Origin: Roseomonas sp. | GTDB taxonomy: Bacteria > Pseudomonadota > Alphaproteobacteria > Acetobacterales > Acetobacteraceae | Assembly (NCBI GenBank): GCA_020249465.1 | Contig: JADCFP010000075.1 | Span: 1 to 40,741, forward strand | DNA: 40,741 nucleotides | Direction of reading: 5' to 3' | In this document: piece after piece, positions 18,685-27,770 of the stretch | Numbering within the stretch: the first letter of the stretch is position 1 | Layout: each line of letters starts with the position of its first letter | The notes under the pieces: model-generated | What the model was told of the DNA's origin: nothing | The model's input: the letters and a program-made list of their open reading frames with translations, nothing else | Databases searched by the model: none | Program-made: the position numbers and the translations under genes

Positions 18685-21000
18685 TCAGGCGGCTTGTTTT
18701 GACCGCAAGGCACGCCAGACCGCTTCTGGCGTGATCGGCATATCAATATGCGCAACGCCAAGCGCATCACAGACCGCTGAGATGATGGCAGGCGGCGCAC
18801 CGCAAGCGCCGCCCTCACCGGCGCCCTTCACGCCAAGATCATTGGATGGGCAAGGCACCACATTCAGATCGAGGTTGAAGGAAGGGGCATCCCCCGCGCG
18901 TGGCATGCAGTAATCCTGGAAAGTTGCGGTCAGGAATTGGCCGCTTTCAGGGTCATATTGCGCATGTTCCAGCATGGCCTGACCAATGCCGGCCATGATG
19001 CCGCCATGGCATTGGCCATGAACCAGCATGGGATTGATCGGTACGCCAACATCATCCACCGCCGCGTAATTGGCGATGGAGACTTCGCCGGTGGTGGGAT
19101 CAACCTCAACTTCTGCGACATGGCAGCCATTGGGGAAATTGCATTCCGTGTCGCGCGTATAGGTCAGTTGTTCGTCAAGCCCGGGGGTTTCACCCGGCGG
19201 CAAGCGCGCGGGGTCATGCGCGGCGGCAATCACCGCGGGCCAGCTTGTGGCGATATCCGTACCCGCCACACTGAAACGGCCATTTAGGAATTCAATATCC
19301 GCCACACCTGCTTCCAAGAGATGCGCCGCGATGCGCTTGGCCTTTTCAATGACCAGCGCGGCAGCGCGGCTGGTGGCAACCCCGCCCATTTGCGAAGACC
19401 GCGACCCACCCGTGCCACCGCCCTTCAGCACTACATCAGAATCGCCCTGCACCAGATCAATCGCGTCAAACGGCAGGCCGAGTTTTTCCGAGAGGATTTG
19501 CGCAAAGGCCGTTTCATGCCCCTGCCCATGGCTGAAAGTGCCAACGGTGAGCTTGGCACGACCTTCGGACGTCAACGCCACACGCGCCCATTCAAAAGGC
19601 TGGCCGCCTGAGGCTTCAATGAAATAGCCAAGGCCAATACCGCGGAGCTTGCCCTGCTTCGCCGCTTCCGCACGGCGCGCAGCAAAGCCCTGCCAATCCG
19701 CCAAGGCCAGCGCCATATCCTGGGTTTCCGCGAAGCGCCCGGAATCGATCACATTGCCGGCGACATTGCGATAGGGAATTTGATCCGGGCGAATGTAATT
19801 GCGGCGGCGAATTTCCTCCCGCCCTATGCCAAAGGCTGCGGCGCCCTGGTCGAATAATCTTTCAAGCACATAAGCGGTTTCCGGTCGGCCAGCGCCGCGA
19901 TAGGCATCGGTCGGTACCGTATTGGTAAAGACGCAGCGCACCTGCACATTCAAGGCCTGAAGGTCATAGACGGTGCCATTGATGCGCCCACCCGCCATGG
20001 TGGGCACGCGCGGGCCGAAATCCAGCAAATAGGCACCCATGGCCGCGAGTGTGCGGATACGCACACCAATCGCCTTGGCGTTTTCATCAAACGCCATTTC
20101 GGCATGCGTCACATGATCACGCCCATGCGGGTCTGACAGGAAGGTCTCGGTCCGACCTGCGCGCCATTTCACCGGCCGGCCAAGTTTGCGCGCCGCCCAA
20201 AGCACTATGGCGCTTTCCGGAAACAGCTTGCCGCGCAAGCCGAAACCGCCACCGACATCGGGCGAAATGACTCGGATCTTCTCAAGCGGCACATTGAAGA
20301 CCAGCTTCGCCAGATTATCGCGCACCTTGACTGCGCCCTGGGATGGCGAAACCAGCGTCCAGCGTTCCCCATCCCAATCGCCGAGGGCAACACGCGGTTC
20401 CATCGGATTGCCGACAATGCGGTTCTGCACCAGATCAACTGAGACGATGCGCGCGGCACGGGTAAACGCCTCATCCGCTTCTGCGGCGCGGCCACTATCC
20501 CAATGGACGCACAGATTGCTGCCCTGGTCTTCCCAGATCACCGGCGCGTCAGCATCAAGCGCCTTGCCGGTTTCCGTGATGCTCGGCAGGGTTTCATAAT
20601 CAATCTGGATCAGCTCGGCCGCATCCATTGCCTGATCACGGGTTTCCGCGACCACCAGCGCGACCGGGTCACCCACATAGCGCACGCGTTCGGTTTGCAG
20701 GATATGGCGCGTGGGGGCGAAAAGCGGCTTGTCCTTGCCGGGGACTTCCACCTGCACCGGTAGCGCGCCAATGCCATCCGCAATCGCGTCATGCCCGGTC
20801 AGCACCGCCAGCACGCCAGGGGCAGTGCGTGCTTCGCTGACATCCATGGAGATGATGCGCGCATGCGCATGGGGTGAACGCAGTACCACCGCATGCGCCT
20901 GGCCTGGGCGGTTCATGTCGTCCGTATAGGTACCGCGCCCTGTCAGCAGCCGCACATCTTCCTTGCGCCGTACCGGTTGACCAATGCCGAACTTATCCAT
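18685..21000 (-). CDS. Orphan molybdenum-hydroxylase large subunit (xanthine dehydrogenase/CoxL family, form II)
   Basis: This is the molybdopterin-cytosine-dinucleotide-binding chain of a xanthine dehydrogenase/aldehyde oxidase/CO dehydrogenase-type enzyme; such enzymes hydroxylate carbon next to nitrogen or oxidise aldehydes. It has 771 residues. The N-terminal a/b hammerhead domain (about 18-135) is followed by Mo-binding domains with GGGFG (250-254). AYRGAGR (366-372) is the form II signature, in contrast to the CSFR form of true CO dehydrogenase. E729 in KGAGEGG is the catalytic Glu. The FAD and 2Fe-2S subunits are absent from the operon. It is the last gene of a nine-gene operon, 3 nt after the hydrolase. 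The substrate is unknown. Confidence 0.9.
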   Translation of the reverse strand: MDKFGIGQPVRRKEDVRLLTGRGTYTDDMNRPGQAHAVVLRSPHAHARIISMDVSEARTAPGVLAVLTGHDAIADGIGALPVQVEVPGKDKPLFAPTRHILQTERVRYVGDPVALVVAETRDQAMDAAELIQIDYETLPSITETGKALDADAPVIWEDQGSNLCVHWDSGRAAEADEAFTRAARIVSVDLVQNRIVGNPMEPRVALGDWDGERWTLVSPSQGAVKVRDNLAKLVFNVPLEKIRVISPDVGGGFGLRGKLFPESAIVLWAARKLGRPVKWRAGRTETFLSDPHGRDHVTHAEMAFDENAKAIGVRIRTLAAMGAYLLDFGPRVPTMAGGRINGTVYDLQALNVQVRCVFTNTVPTDAYRGAGRPETAYVLERLFDQGAAAFGIGREEIRRRNYIRPDQIPYRNVAGNVIDSGRFAETQDMALALADWQGFAARRAEAAKQGKLRGIGLGYFIEASGGQPFEWARVALTSEGRAKLTVGTFSHGQGHETAFAQILSEKLGLPFDAIDLVQGDSDVVLKGGGTGGSRSSQMGGVATSRAAALVIEKAKRIAAHLLEAGVADIEFLNGRFSVAGTDIATSWPAVIAAAHDPARLPPGETPGLDEQLTYTRDTECNFPNGCHVAEVEVDPTTGEVSIANYAAVDDVGVPINPMLVHGQCHGGIMAGIGQAMLEHAQYDPESGQFLTATFQDYCMPRAGDAPSFNLDLNVVPCPSNDLGVKGAGEGGACGAPPAIISAVCDALGVAHIDMPITPEAVWRALRSKQAA

Positions 21001-21003
21001 GAC

Positions 21004-21618
21004 CTACTTCCCCGTTATTTCCTGCAAAGCCTGTTCGATAGAGCTGATGCGTGCGACGGGACGCAGCCCTTCAATCGCCGCCTGATGCACTGCGGCGGAA
21101 AACGCCGCGCAGCCATCTTCCAATACCGTGACGTCAAATTCACGCACATGCGCGCCACGCACCGTGGAAGCGACGCCACCATTGGTGACAATGCCCGCCA
21201 CCAATAGCTTGCGAATGCCAGCCTTGCGCAAGGCCCATTCCAGGCCCGAATTCCAGAAAGCGTCATAGCCGATTTTCTCGACCATCAGATCGGATGGCGC
21301 CAATTCATCCACCAAAGCCTGGCCCCAGGATGCCGGTGCGAAATCCCCCTTGCGCAAAAAGGGCCGCATTTGCTTGAGGTGCTCCGCAATGAAAGGCTCG
21401 CCGCCCTTGCCCGGCACCAGGGTGAAATGAGTAGAGGCGATCCAGCCGCCCTTGTCGCGGATGGCCTGGCAAAGCGGCGCAAGGCGTGCAGGCAGTGCTG
21501 CGATGGTCGCGTCACCTTGCCCGCCGCGCGCATAAGCACCCTTGGGGTGGATGAAATCATTCTGCAAATCACAGAGCAGCAAAGCGGTTTCGCTGATGGG
21601 AATGGCGCCAGCCATCAT
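21004..21618 (-). CDS. Isochorismatase-fold hydrolase lacking the nucleophilic cysteine
   Basis: The family (cysteine hydrolases, N-carbamoylsarcosine amidohydrolase, nicotinamidase, isochorismatase) has a Rossmann-like fold and usually an Asp-Lys-Cys triad. The 204 residues show D17 (LLLCDLQNDF) and K115 (VEKIGYDAF). The usual VTNVCVEST is VTNGGVAST here, so position 148 is Gly, not Cys. True isochorismatases such as PhzD also lack this Cys and act on a vinyl ether; amidase action would need another mechanism. The ATG at 21618 shares one base with the hyuA stop, and a GTG at 21621 is also possible. The operon context suggests a step after ring opening, but the chemistry is uncertain. Confidence 0.88.
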   Translation of the reverse strand: MMAGAIPISETALLLCDLQNDFIHPKGAYARGGQGDATIAALPARLAPLCQAIRDKGGWIASTHFTLVPGKGGEPFIAEHLKQMRPFLRKGDFAPASWGQALVDELAPSDLMVEKIGYDAFWNSGLEWALRKAGIRKLLVAGIVTNGGVASTVRGAHVREFDVTVLEDGCAAFSAAVHQAAIEGLRPVARISSIEQALQEITGK

Positions 21619-23669
21619 CACGCCCTTTCAATGATCAGATTGCCAAAGCGATCCACCCGCGCCATCAGGCCAGGATCCACCACTACGGTTGCATCAGGTT
21701 GTTCCAGAATGGCGGGGCCAGGGATTTCTGCGCCCACCGGCAAATCAAGCCGCGCATAAATGCGAGCCTCATGCCAGGCGCCATCGAACCAAACCTGCCG
21801 CGCGCCGCGCGCTGCTGTTTCAAGGCTTGCCTGAGGCCCAGGCGCGAGTGCCGCCAGATCAAAAGCAGGGCGTCGGCCAATTGCGGCAGTCCTTAAGGAA
21901 ACGATCCTGACGGGCAAGCCGGGCAGCAAGCGACTGAAGGCGCGTTGATAGGCGGCCTCAAAAGCCTGGCGCACAATCCCCTGCGTCACGCCGGAGCTAT
22001 TGCCTGCCACGGTCACGGGCAGAGGTACCGCAACAGTATGCGTCTGCCCAGCGTAATGCATATCAAGCGTGAACAGGGTTTCAATCGCCTCCACCGGCAG
22101 GCCGGCATCGCGCACCACCGCCACTGCAGCGCTTGCTTCGCGCACCAGATGCGCATCCAGCGCGGCGGGTTCGAGGCTGTCCAAATCCAGATTGAGCGTG
22201 CGCACCTGATCATGCCGCACATCCGCAATGATGCAGCCAAGCGCGGAGGTAACACCCGGAAAGCGCGGCACCAAAGCAGCCTTCAACCCGACCTCAGTCA
22301 GCAAGGCACCAACATGCAGCGCACCACCACCACCGAAGGGAAGTGCGACAAACCGCGCAGGATCAAGCCCGCGTTCGATGGAAACAAGCCTGATGGCACC
22401 AGCCATCTTCGCATTGGCGACGCGCAGAATGGCTTCTGCTGCCGCCATGGCATCCAGCCCCAAAGGCAGGCCGACATGCTGTTCAATCGCGGCCTTCGCG
22501 GCATCCACATCAAGGCTGGCGAGCGCGCCACCAATCGGCCGCGCGGCATTGATCCGCCCCAGCACCAGATTCGCATCCGTCAGTGTCGGGCGATCATTGC
22601 CCTGGCCGTAACAGACCGGGCCCGGCCGGCTGCCCGCACTTTCCGGCCCCACTTGCAGCAAGCCACCGCGATCCACTGCCGCGATGGAACCGCCACCCGC
22701 GCCAATGGTGGTGATTTCAATCATCGGGGAACGGATGACCAGACCAAAATCAATCGTCGCCTGCGCGGCCAGGGCCATCTGCCCATCGGCAATCAAAGAC
22801 ACATCAAAGGAAGTGCCACCCAGATCGCAAGTGATCACATGGCTGAAGCCGGCGGCCTTGGCGATGGCACCCGCCGCAATGACCCCCGCTGCCGGGCCTG
22901 ACAGCGCCGTGCGTGCCGGAAAGCGCCGCGCAGTGGCGGTAGACATGATCCCGCCATTGGATTGCACAATATGAAACCGCCCACCGAAACCTTCATCGGC
23001 AAGCGCGCCTTCCAACTTGCCGAGATAACCCGCCACAAGCGGCTGCAAATAGGCGTTGAGTGCCGTCGTCGAAGCCCGCTCAAACTCGCGAATTTCTGGC
23101 AGGATTTCGGAAGAAACCGAAACATGCGGATTGGGCCAAATGCGCCGAACCGCTTCCGCCGCCGCCTGTTCATTTCCGGGATTGGCATAGGCATTGATGA
23201 AAATAATCGCGCAAGCTTCAGCGCCAGCGGCCAGCAATTGCCGCGCGGCTGCTTCCACCGCCGCGATGTCAACCTGCGTGTGGATACTGCCATCAGCCAG
23301 GCAGCGTTCCGGCACTTCCAGGCGCAAATCACGCTCAGCGATCGGCTCAAAATCGCCCCAAAGCCCCCAGGTATGGCGGCGATCCCGGCGGCGCATTTCC
23401 AAGACATCGCGAAAGCCGGCGGTGGTGATCACGCCAAGCTTCGCCCCTTTTCGTTCCAATAGCGCGTTGGTGCCAACCGTCGTGCCATGCACCACTGCCG
23501 CCATGCCGGCAGCGCCACCAAGCGCGCGCAAGCCCGCGAGAAAACCCGATGCCTCATCACCGCGCTGGCTTGGCACTTTCGCGGTCTGAAAGCGCCCCGT
23601 GGCGGGATCGAACAGAAACAGATCAGTGAAGGTGCCACCGACATCAACACCGACAATCGCGCCGCTCAT
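21618..23669 (-). CDS. hyuA: Hydantoinase/oxoprolinase subunit A (ATP-dependent)
   Basis: HyuA-type proteins bind ATP with an actin-like fold and, with HyuB, open lactam or hydantoin rings (N-methylhydantoin, 5-oxoproline, related amides, or acetone in acetone carboxylase). The 683 residues carry the phosphate-binding GVDVGGTFTDLFLFD at the start, HGTTVGTNALLERKG, LSGPAAGVIAAG, the second CDLGGTSFDVSLI loop, and SAGSRPGPVCYGQGN. The ATG at 23669 forms ATGA with the hyuB stop and gives the family N-terminus, although the frame is open to 23774. It ends overlapping the hydrolase start. Separate A and B genes point to the hydantoinase-like branch, not fused 5-oxoprolinase. The substrate is not predictable. 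Confidence 0.92.
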   Translation of the reverse strand: MSGAIVGVDVGGTFTDLFLFDPATGRFQTAKVPSQRGDEASGFLAGLRALGGAAGMAAVVHGTTVGTNALLERKGAKLGVITTAGFRDVLEMRRRDRRHTWGLWGDFEPIAERDLRLEVPERCLADGSIHTQVDIAAVEAAARQLLAAGAEACAIIFINAYANPGNEQAAAEAVRRIWPNPHVSVSSEILPEIREFERASTTALNAYLQPLVAGYLGKLEGALADEGFGGRFHIVQSNGGIMSTATARRFPARTALSGPAAGVIAAGAIAKAAGFSHVITCDLGGTSFDVSLIADGQMALAAQATIDFGLVIRSPMIEITTIGAGGGSIAAVDRGGLLQVGPESAGSRPGPVCYGQGNDRPTLTDANLVLGRINAARPIGGALASLDVDAAKAAIEQHVGLPLGLDAMAAAEAILRVANAKMAGAIRLVSIERGLDPARFVALPFGGGGALHVGALLTEVGLKAALVPRFPGVTSALGCIIADVRHDQVRTLNLDLDSLEPAALDAHLVREASAAVAVVRDAGLPVEAIETLFTLDMHYAGQTHTVAVPLPVTVAGNSSGVTQGIVRQAFEAAYQRAFSRLLPGLPVRIVSLRTAAIGRRPAFDLAALAPGPQASLETAARGARQVWFDGAWHEARIYARLDLPVGAEIPGPAILEQPDATVVVDPGLMARVDRFGNLIIERA

Positions 23670-25357
23670 GATACGCGCTTTCCGTAATCGCGCAGCGCCG
23701 CTTCGGCGCTGACATAACCCAAGCGGATATCGCGCGCGATGGCGTGTAAGGGCCGCGCCGCAGGATCGCCCCAACCGCCACCGCCCGGGCTTTCCAGCCG
23801 CACGCGTTCACCCTGGCCGATGGAAACGCCGACAATCTTGCTTGCCATCGGCGGTGTTTCACCCGCTTCCCCCCAAGTGAAGCGATTAAGTGCGCCATCA
23901 GCGCCGCCCGCCACACCAAAGGGCGCGAAACGCCCGCGTTCACCAAGCAAGGCCACTTCCGTGCGACCAGGGGCGCGCGCCTCAATCTCATAAATCGCGC
24001 CAACGCCGCCGCGATGCTCGCCCGCGCCACCACTATCAGGGCGAAGCGCCCATTGCGTGAACATCACCGGATAGGCGGCTTCCAGAATCTCGACGGGCGG
24101 GATCGTCGCCGTTGAGATCGGGTTATTCGCGTGATGCAAGCCATCGGTCGCAGGATTGCCGCCAAGCCCGCCACCGAAGAAGGAAAACATTACCCAGCGC
24201 GTGCCGTTCTGCCGCTGGCCAGACAGCGCCAGCGCATTGATGGTGCCAAAGGGCGCGGCAGTGGCGGTGGCGGGGCGCGCCTTGCCCAGCGCGCCGAAAA
24301 TCACGCCAATCAGGCGAAGGATGGTTTCCGTATAGCCTGCAACCGGGCGTGGAGCCTCGGCACCCAGCAACGTACTTGGCGGTGCAATCACCTCCACCGG
24401 GCGCAACACTCCCGCATTGGCCGGCACATCGGGGAAAGCATGCTTGAGCGCGACATAACAGGCTGCCACGGTGGTAGCGACGGAGATATTGAGCGGACCG
24501 GCACAAGGCGGTGAGGATCGCGACACATCCAAAATCAGCCGATCACCCGTAATGGTCAAATCAAGCGCAATCCGCAGCGCCTCATCCTTCACACCGTCAT
24601 TATCCAGGAAATCATCGAAGCTATAGCGGCCATCAGGCAAGGCTACGATTTCCGCACGCATCAGCGCTTCGGCACGGTCCGCCAATTGCGCGAAGGCGGC
24701 GGCAATGCGCGCATCGCCATAATCATCCAGCAATTCCAGCAGCCGCTTTTCGCCGAGATCGAGCGCGTTCAACTGCCCATTCAGATCGCCCCAATTGGAT
24801 TGCGGCACACGCGAATTGGCCGCCAGAATATCCAGAATATCCTGCTGCATTTGCCCCGCGCGGATCAGTTTCACCGGCGGGAAACGCACGCCTTCCTGAT
24901 GGCTTTCTGTTGCGCGTGGATTGTAATTGCCCGGCACATTGCCGCCGATATCAAGCCAATGCCCAACACTTGCCACCCAGCAAAATAGCTTGCCCTCACG
25001 GAAGATTGGCCGCACTAGGCGGAAGTCATTCAAATGCGTCCCGCCATCATAGGGATCATTGAACAGGAAGGTATCGCCAGGTTCCAACCCACCCTCCGCC
25101 GCCACCTTGCGAATGACGGACCGCACGGCAAAGGACATGGCACCGACAAAAATTGGCAAGCCCTTGGTGCCCTGCACCAAAGTATCGCCGGTGATGGCAT
25201 CATAAACGCCATGGCAGGCGTCGCGCGCTTCGGCGATGATGGGGTTGAAGGCGCTGCGATACAGCGTTGCATCCATCTCATCGGCGATTTGTTCAAGCCG
25301 GCCCTTCAATACGGCCAGGGTCACGGCATCAAGGCGCGTCGTTACAGCTTCGGTCAT
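23666..25357 (-). CDS. hyuB: Hydantoinase/oxoprolinase subunit B
   Basis: This is the partner of HyuA in ATP-dependent cyclic amide hydrolysis. The 563 residues start with MTEAVTTRLDAVTLAVLKGR and contain the family's DEMDATLYRSAFNPIIAEARD, FLFNDPYDGGTHLNDFRLV and GGGWGDPAARP (near the C-terminus). The ATG at 25357 lies 1 nt after the livF stop, and the upstream frame to 25420 is the livF 3' end. It ends with the ATGA overlap into hyuA. The order transporter-HyuB-HyuA-hydrolase supports a dedicated uptake and ring-opening role for this pair; that is inference from context. Confidence 0.92.
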   Translation of the reverse strand: MTEAVTTRLDAVTLAVLKGRLEQIADEMDATLYRSAFNPIIAEARDACHGVYDAITGDTLVQGTKGLPIFVGAMSFAVRSVIRKVAAEGGLEPGDTFLFNDPYDGGTHLNDFRLVRPIFREGKLFCWVASVGHWLDIGGNVPGNYNPRATESHQEGVRFPPVKLIRAGQMQQDILDILAANSRVPQSNWGDLNGQLNALDLGEKRLLELLDDYGDARIAAAFAQLADRAEALMRAEIVALPDGRYSFDDFLDNDGVKDEALRIALDLTITGDRLILDVSRSSPPCAGPLNISVATTVAACYVALKHAFPDVPANAGVLRPVEVIAPPSTLLGAEAPRPVAGYTETILRLIGVIFGALGKARPATATAAPFGTINALALSGQRQNGTRWVMFSFFGGGLGGNPATDGLHHANNPISTATIPPVEILEAAYPVMFTQWALRPDSGGAGEHRGGVGAIYEIEARAPGRTEVALLGERGRFAPFGVAGGADGALNRFTWGEAGETPPMASKIVGVSIGQGERVRLESPGGGGWGDPAARPLHAIARDIRLGYVSAEAALRDYGKRVS

Positions 25358-25358
25358 T

Positions 25359-26060
25359 TCACAATCCAAGATAGCTACGGCGCAATTCCGGATCGGCGGC
25401 AATATCGCGCGCGGCACCACTCAGGCTGATCACGCCATTTTCCAAGACATGCGCCTGATCCGCCACTTCCAGGCTTTGCGCAACATTCTGTTCCACCAAC
25501 ATGATGGTGAGCCCATCCGCATGCAGGCGCCGGATCAGCGTGAACATCTCTTCAACCAACAACGGCGAAAGGCCGAGTGATGGTTCATCCAGAATCAATA
25601 ATTTCGGTTCTGCCATCAGCCCGCGCCCGATAGCGAGCATTTGCTGTTCGCCGCCCGAAAGCGTGCCGGCGGCCTGGCGGGTTCGTTCCTTCAGGCGTGG
25701 GAAAATGCCGAAGACGCGTTCCAGATTGCGCGCACGATTGGCCCGCGCGCGACGATAGGAACCAAGTTCCAGCACTTCGCGCACATTCAAATTCGGGAAA
25801 ATCTTGCGCCCTTCCGGCACATGGATCAGGCCAAGCGAAACGATCTCAGGCGGGGATAGCGCAGCCAGGCTCTGCCCCGCGAAACGAATTTCTCCGTCGC
25901 GCGGGCGCACCACACCGCTGATGGTCATGTTCAAAGTCGTCTTGCCCGCACCATTGGCGCCGAGCACCGCAACCAGGGCGCCTTCCGGCACGTTCAGATC
26001 AATGCCGCGCAGGATCAAGGTTTCGCCATAGCCCGCTTCAAGCGATTTGATTTCAAGCAT
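25359..26060 (-). CDS. livF: Branched-chain-amino-acid-type ABC transporter ATPase LivF
   Basis: This is one of two ATPases energising a LivHM-type importer on the cytoplasmic face. The 233 residues show Walker A GANGAGKTT, the Q-loop/IHVPEGRKIF segment typical of LivF, signature LSGGEQQML and Walker B LLILDEPSLGL, with a switch His replaced by the usual EQN of this family (MLVEQNVA). The ATG at 26060 overlaps the livG end by 8 nt; the longer upstream frame lies within livG. In this operon the transporter probably serves the compound degraded by the HyuBA enzymes, not branched-chain amino acids. Confidence 0.93.
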   Translation of the reverse strand: MLEIKSLEAGYGETLILRGIDLNVPEGALVAVLGANGAGKTTLNMTISGVVRPRDGEIRFAGQSLAALSPPEIVSLGLIHVPEGRKIFPNLNVREVLELGSYRRARANRARNLERVFGIFPRLKERTRQAAGTLSGGEQQMLAIGRGLMAEPKLLILDEPSLGLSPLLVEEMFTLIRRLHADGLTIMLVEQNVAQSLEVADQAHVLENGVISLSGAARDIAADPELRRSYLGL

Positions 26061-26814
26061 GGCCGGCCAACCTTTGCGCGGCGCCATGGCCCAGATAGGC
26101 CTCAATCACAGCGGGATTGCCCACCACCTCCGCCGCCTCGCCCGAGGCGATGATGCGCCCACCCGCAAGCACATGCACATATTCGCAAAGGCTCATCACC
26201 GCCTGCATGACATGTTCGATCATGAGGATGGTGACACCACCCGCGCGAATATCCTGCAGCACCGGCAGAAAATCGCGAAGCTCCGATGGATTGAGCCCCG
26301 CCAATACTTCATCCAACAACAGAATGCGCGGACGCGTGGCGAGGGCGCGCGCCACTTCCAGGCGTTTGCGTCCCGCCACCGTCAGCGCTGCCGCAGGCTT
26401 GTCGAGCTGCGGGCCAAGGTCAAGGCGCTGGCCTACTTCTTCCGCCAACGCCAAGGCATCACGACGTTTTGGCAGGCGCAGAAAGGCTCCAACCGCGATA
26501 TTTTCTCGCACGGAAAGCCCGGCGAAGGGCTGCACAATCTGGAAGGTGCGCGCCAGTCCAAGCTTCGCCAAATCATGCGGCTTGCGGCCGGTGATTTCCT
26601 CACCGTCCAGCAGGACAAGGCCAGCGCTTGGCTGCTCAAAACCCGCAATCATGGCAAAAAGGGTTGTCTTGCCCGCACCATTCGGACCGATGAGCCCGGT
26701 GATGGAACCTTCCCGCACATCGAAGGTTGCTTCAGAAACCGCCGTAAGCCCGCCAAAGCGCTTGGTAAGATCACGCACCGCGAGGAAAGCGGGGTCCCGC
26801 CCTTGCCCTGTCAT
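26053..26814 (-). CDS. livG: Branched-chain-amino-acid-type ABC transporter ATPase LivG
   Basis: This is the second ATPase of the importer, 253 residues. Walker A is GPNGAGKTT, and the LivG-specific GLARTFQIVQPFAGLSVREN follows. The signature is the variant LTVAGRKRLEVARAL in place of LSGGQ. Walker B is ILLLDEVLAGLNPSEL, and the switch His is in MIEHVM. The variant signature occurs in a subset of proteobacterial LivG proteins. The start at 26814 overlaps the livM stop by 4 nt (ATGA), showing tight coupling. Confidence 0.93.
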   Translation of the reverse strand: MTGQGRDPAFLAVRDLTKRFGGLTAVSEATFDVREGSITGLIGPNGAGKTTLFAMIAGFEQPSAGLVLLDGEEITGRKPHDLAKLGLARTFQIVQPFAGLSVRENIAVGAFLRLPKRRDALALAEEVGQRLDLGPQLDKPAAALTVAGRKRLEVARALATRPRILLLDEVLAGLNPSELRDFLPVLQDIRAGGVTILMIEHVMQAVMSLCEYVHVLAGGRIIASGEAAEVVGNPAVIEAYLGHGAAQRLAGHA

Positions 26815-27770
26815 GGCGCCCCCTTGCCGCGCCAGCGCGCAGCGATGACGCCCGGAATGCGGTGCAACGGAAAGCGCACCACCAGGATCAGCAGCGCACC
26901 AAAGATGATCAGATCAACGCCGGGGATTTTGCCGATCAGCATCTTCGTCCCCTCACTGAGGCCTTGCAGGATCAGCGCACCAATCAGCGGGCCAAAGACC
27001 GTGCCCGCGCCGCCGATGATGGGTGCCAGCAGCGCCTCCACCGAAATCCAGGTGCCGAAGGCGATATTGCTGTCAATATAGAGGAAATACTGCGCATAGA
27101 GCGCGCCCGCTGCGCCGGTCAGTGCGGCGGATAGGCTGATGGCGCGCAGCTTCACCGCCAGAATATCCACGCCAAGCGCGGCGGCGGCGGCTTCGTTTTC
27201 CCGCACCGCGACAAGCTGCGCGCCAATCCGGCTTTTCTCCAAAGCCAGCGTGATCAGCATGGCAAGCGCCAGCAGCGCTGCGCCCAGAATCAAAAAGCTT
27301 GACCGATTGGCGAATTGCAGATTGCCGGCACCAAGATTGAGGCTGATGAGCAAACCCGCCGCACCGCCCGTGATCTCGGTCGCATTCGCCAGAATGCGCA
27401 GTACCTCCGCAAAGGCCAGCGTCACCAGCGCGAAATAGGAACCGCGCAGCCCAGCGCGAAACACCATGGCACCTATCGCATAGCCAAGCAGGGCGGCGGC
27501 GGCGATGCCGAAGGCCACCGCGGGATAGGCATTCACGCCAAAGCGCTGTTGCAGAATGGCGCTGACATAAGCGCCCATGCCGAAAAACGCCGCATGGCCG
27601 AAGGAATATTGCCCACCATAACCACCAAGCAAATTCCAACCCTGCGCCGCGATGGCCAGGATCAGCGTGAATACCAGAAAATTCAGCACCACATTGCTGG
27701 TCACGAATAGCGAAACCAGCACGGCGGCCACCAGAAAGCCCAGAATCGGCAGGGTGTCGCGTGCGGTCAT
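26811..27770 (-). CDS. livM: Branched-chain-amino-acid-type ABC transporter permease LivM
   Basis: This is an inner-membrane permease of 319 residues with about 8-9 hydrophobic segments. The conserved LivM motif NLLGGYGGQYSFGHAAFFGMG lies at about 46-66. A cytoplasmic coupling loop RENEAAAAALGVDILAVKL contains the EAA-like element that docks on the ATPases. The C-terminus is short and basic. It overlaps livH by 4 nt and livG by 4 nt. It should pair with LivH to form the channel; the substrate is set by the binding protein at the head of the operon. Confidence 0.93.
   Translation of the reverse strand: MTARDTLPILGFLVAAVLVSLFVTSNVVLNFLVFTLILAIAAQGWNLLGGYGGQYSFGHAAFFGMGAYVSAILQQRFGVNAYPAVAFGIAAAALLGYAIGAMVFRAGLRGSYFALVTLAFAEVLRILANATEITGGAAGLLISLNLGAGNLQFANRSSFLILGAALLALAMLITLALEKSRIGAQLVAVRENEAAAAALGVDILAVKLRAISLSAALTGAAGALYAQYFLYIDSNIAFGTWISVEALLAPIIGGAGTVFGPLIGALILQGLSEGTKMLIGKIPGVDLIIFGALLILVVRFPLHRIPGVIAARWRGKGAP

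Noticed and set aside
18685-21000. True aerobic CO dehydrogenase (CoxL form I)
   Set aside because: Both large subunits have AYRGAGR, not the form I CSFR active-site loop, and the coxM and coxS genes are missing.
18685-25357. Assignment of HyuBA plus the isochorismatase-fold protein as the N-methylhydantoin to sarcosine (creatinine) pathway
   Set aside because: The hydrolase lacks the Cys needed by N-carbamoylsarcosine amidohydrolase, and no creatinine deaminase or sarcosine oxidase gene is present.
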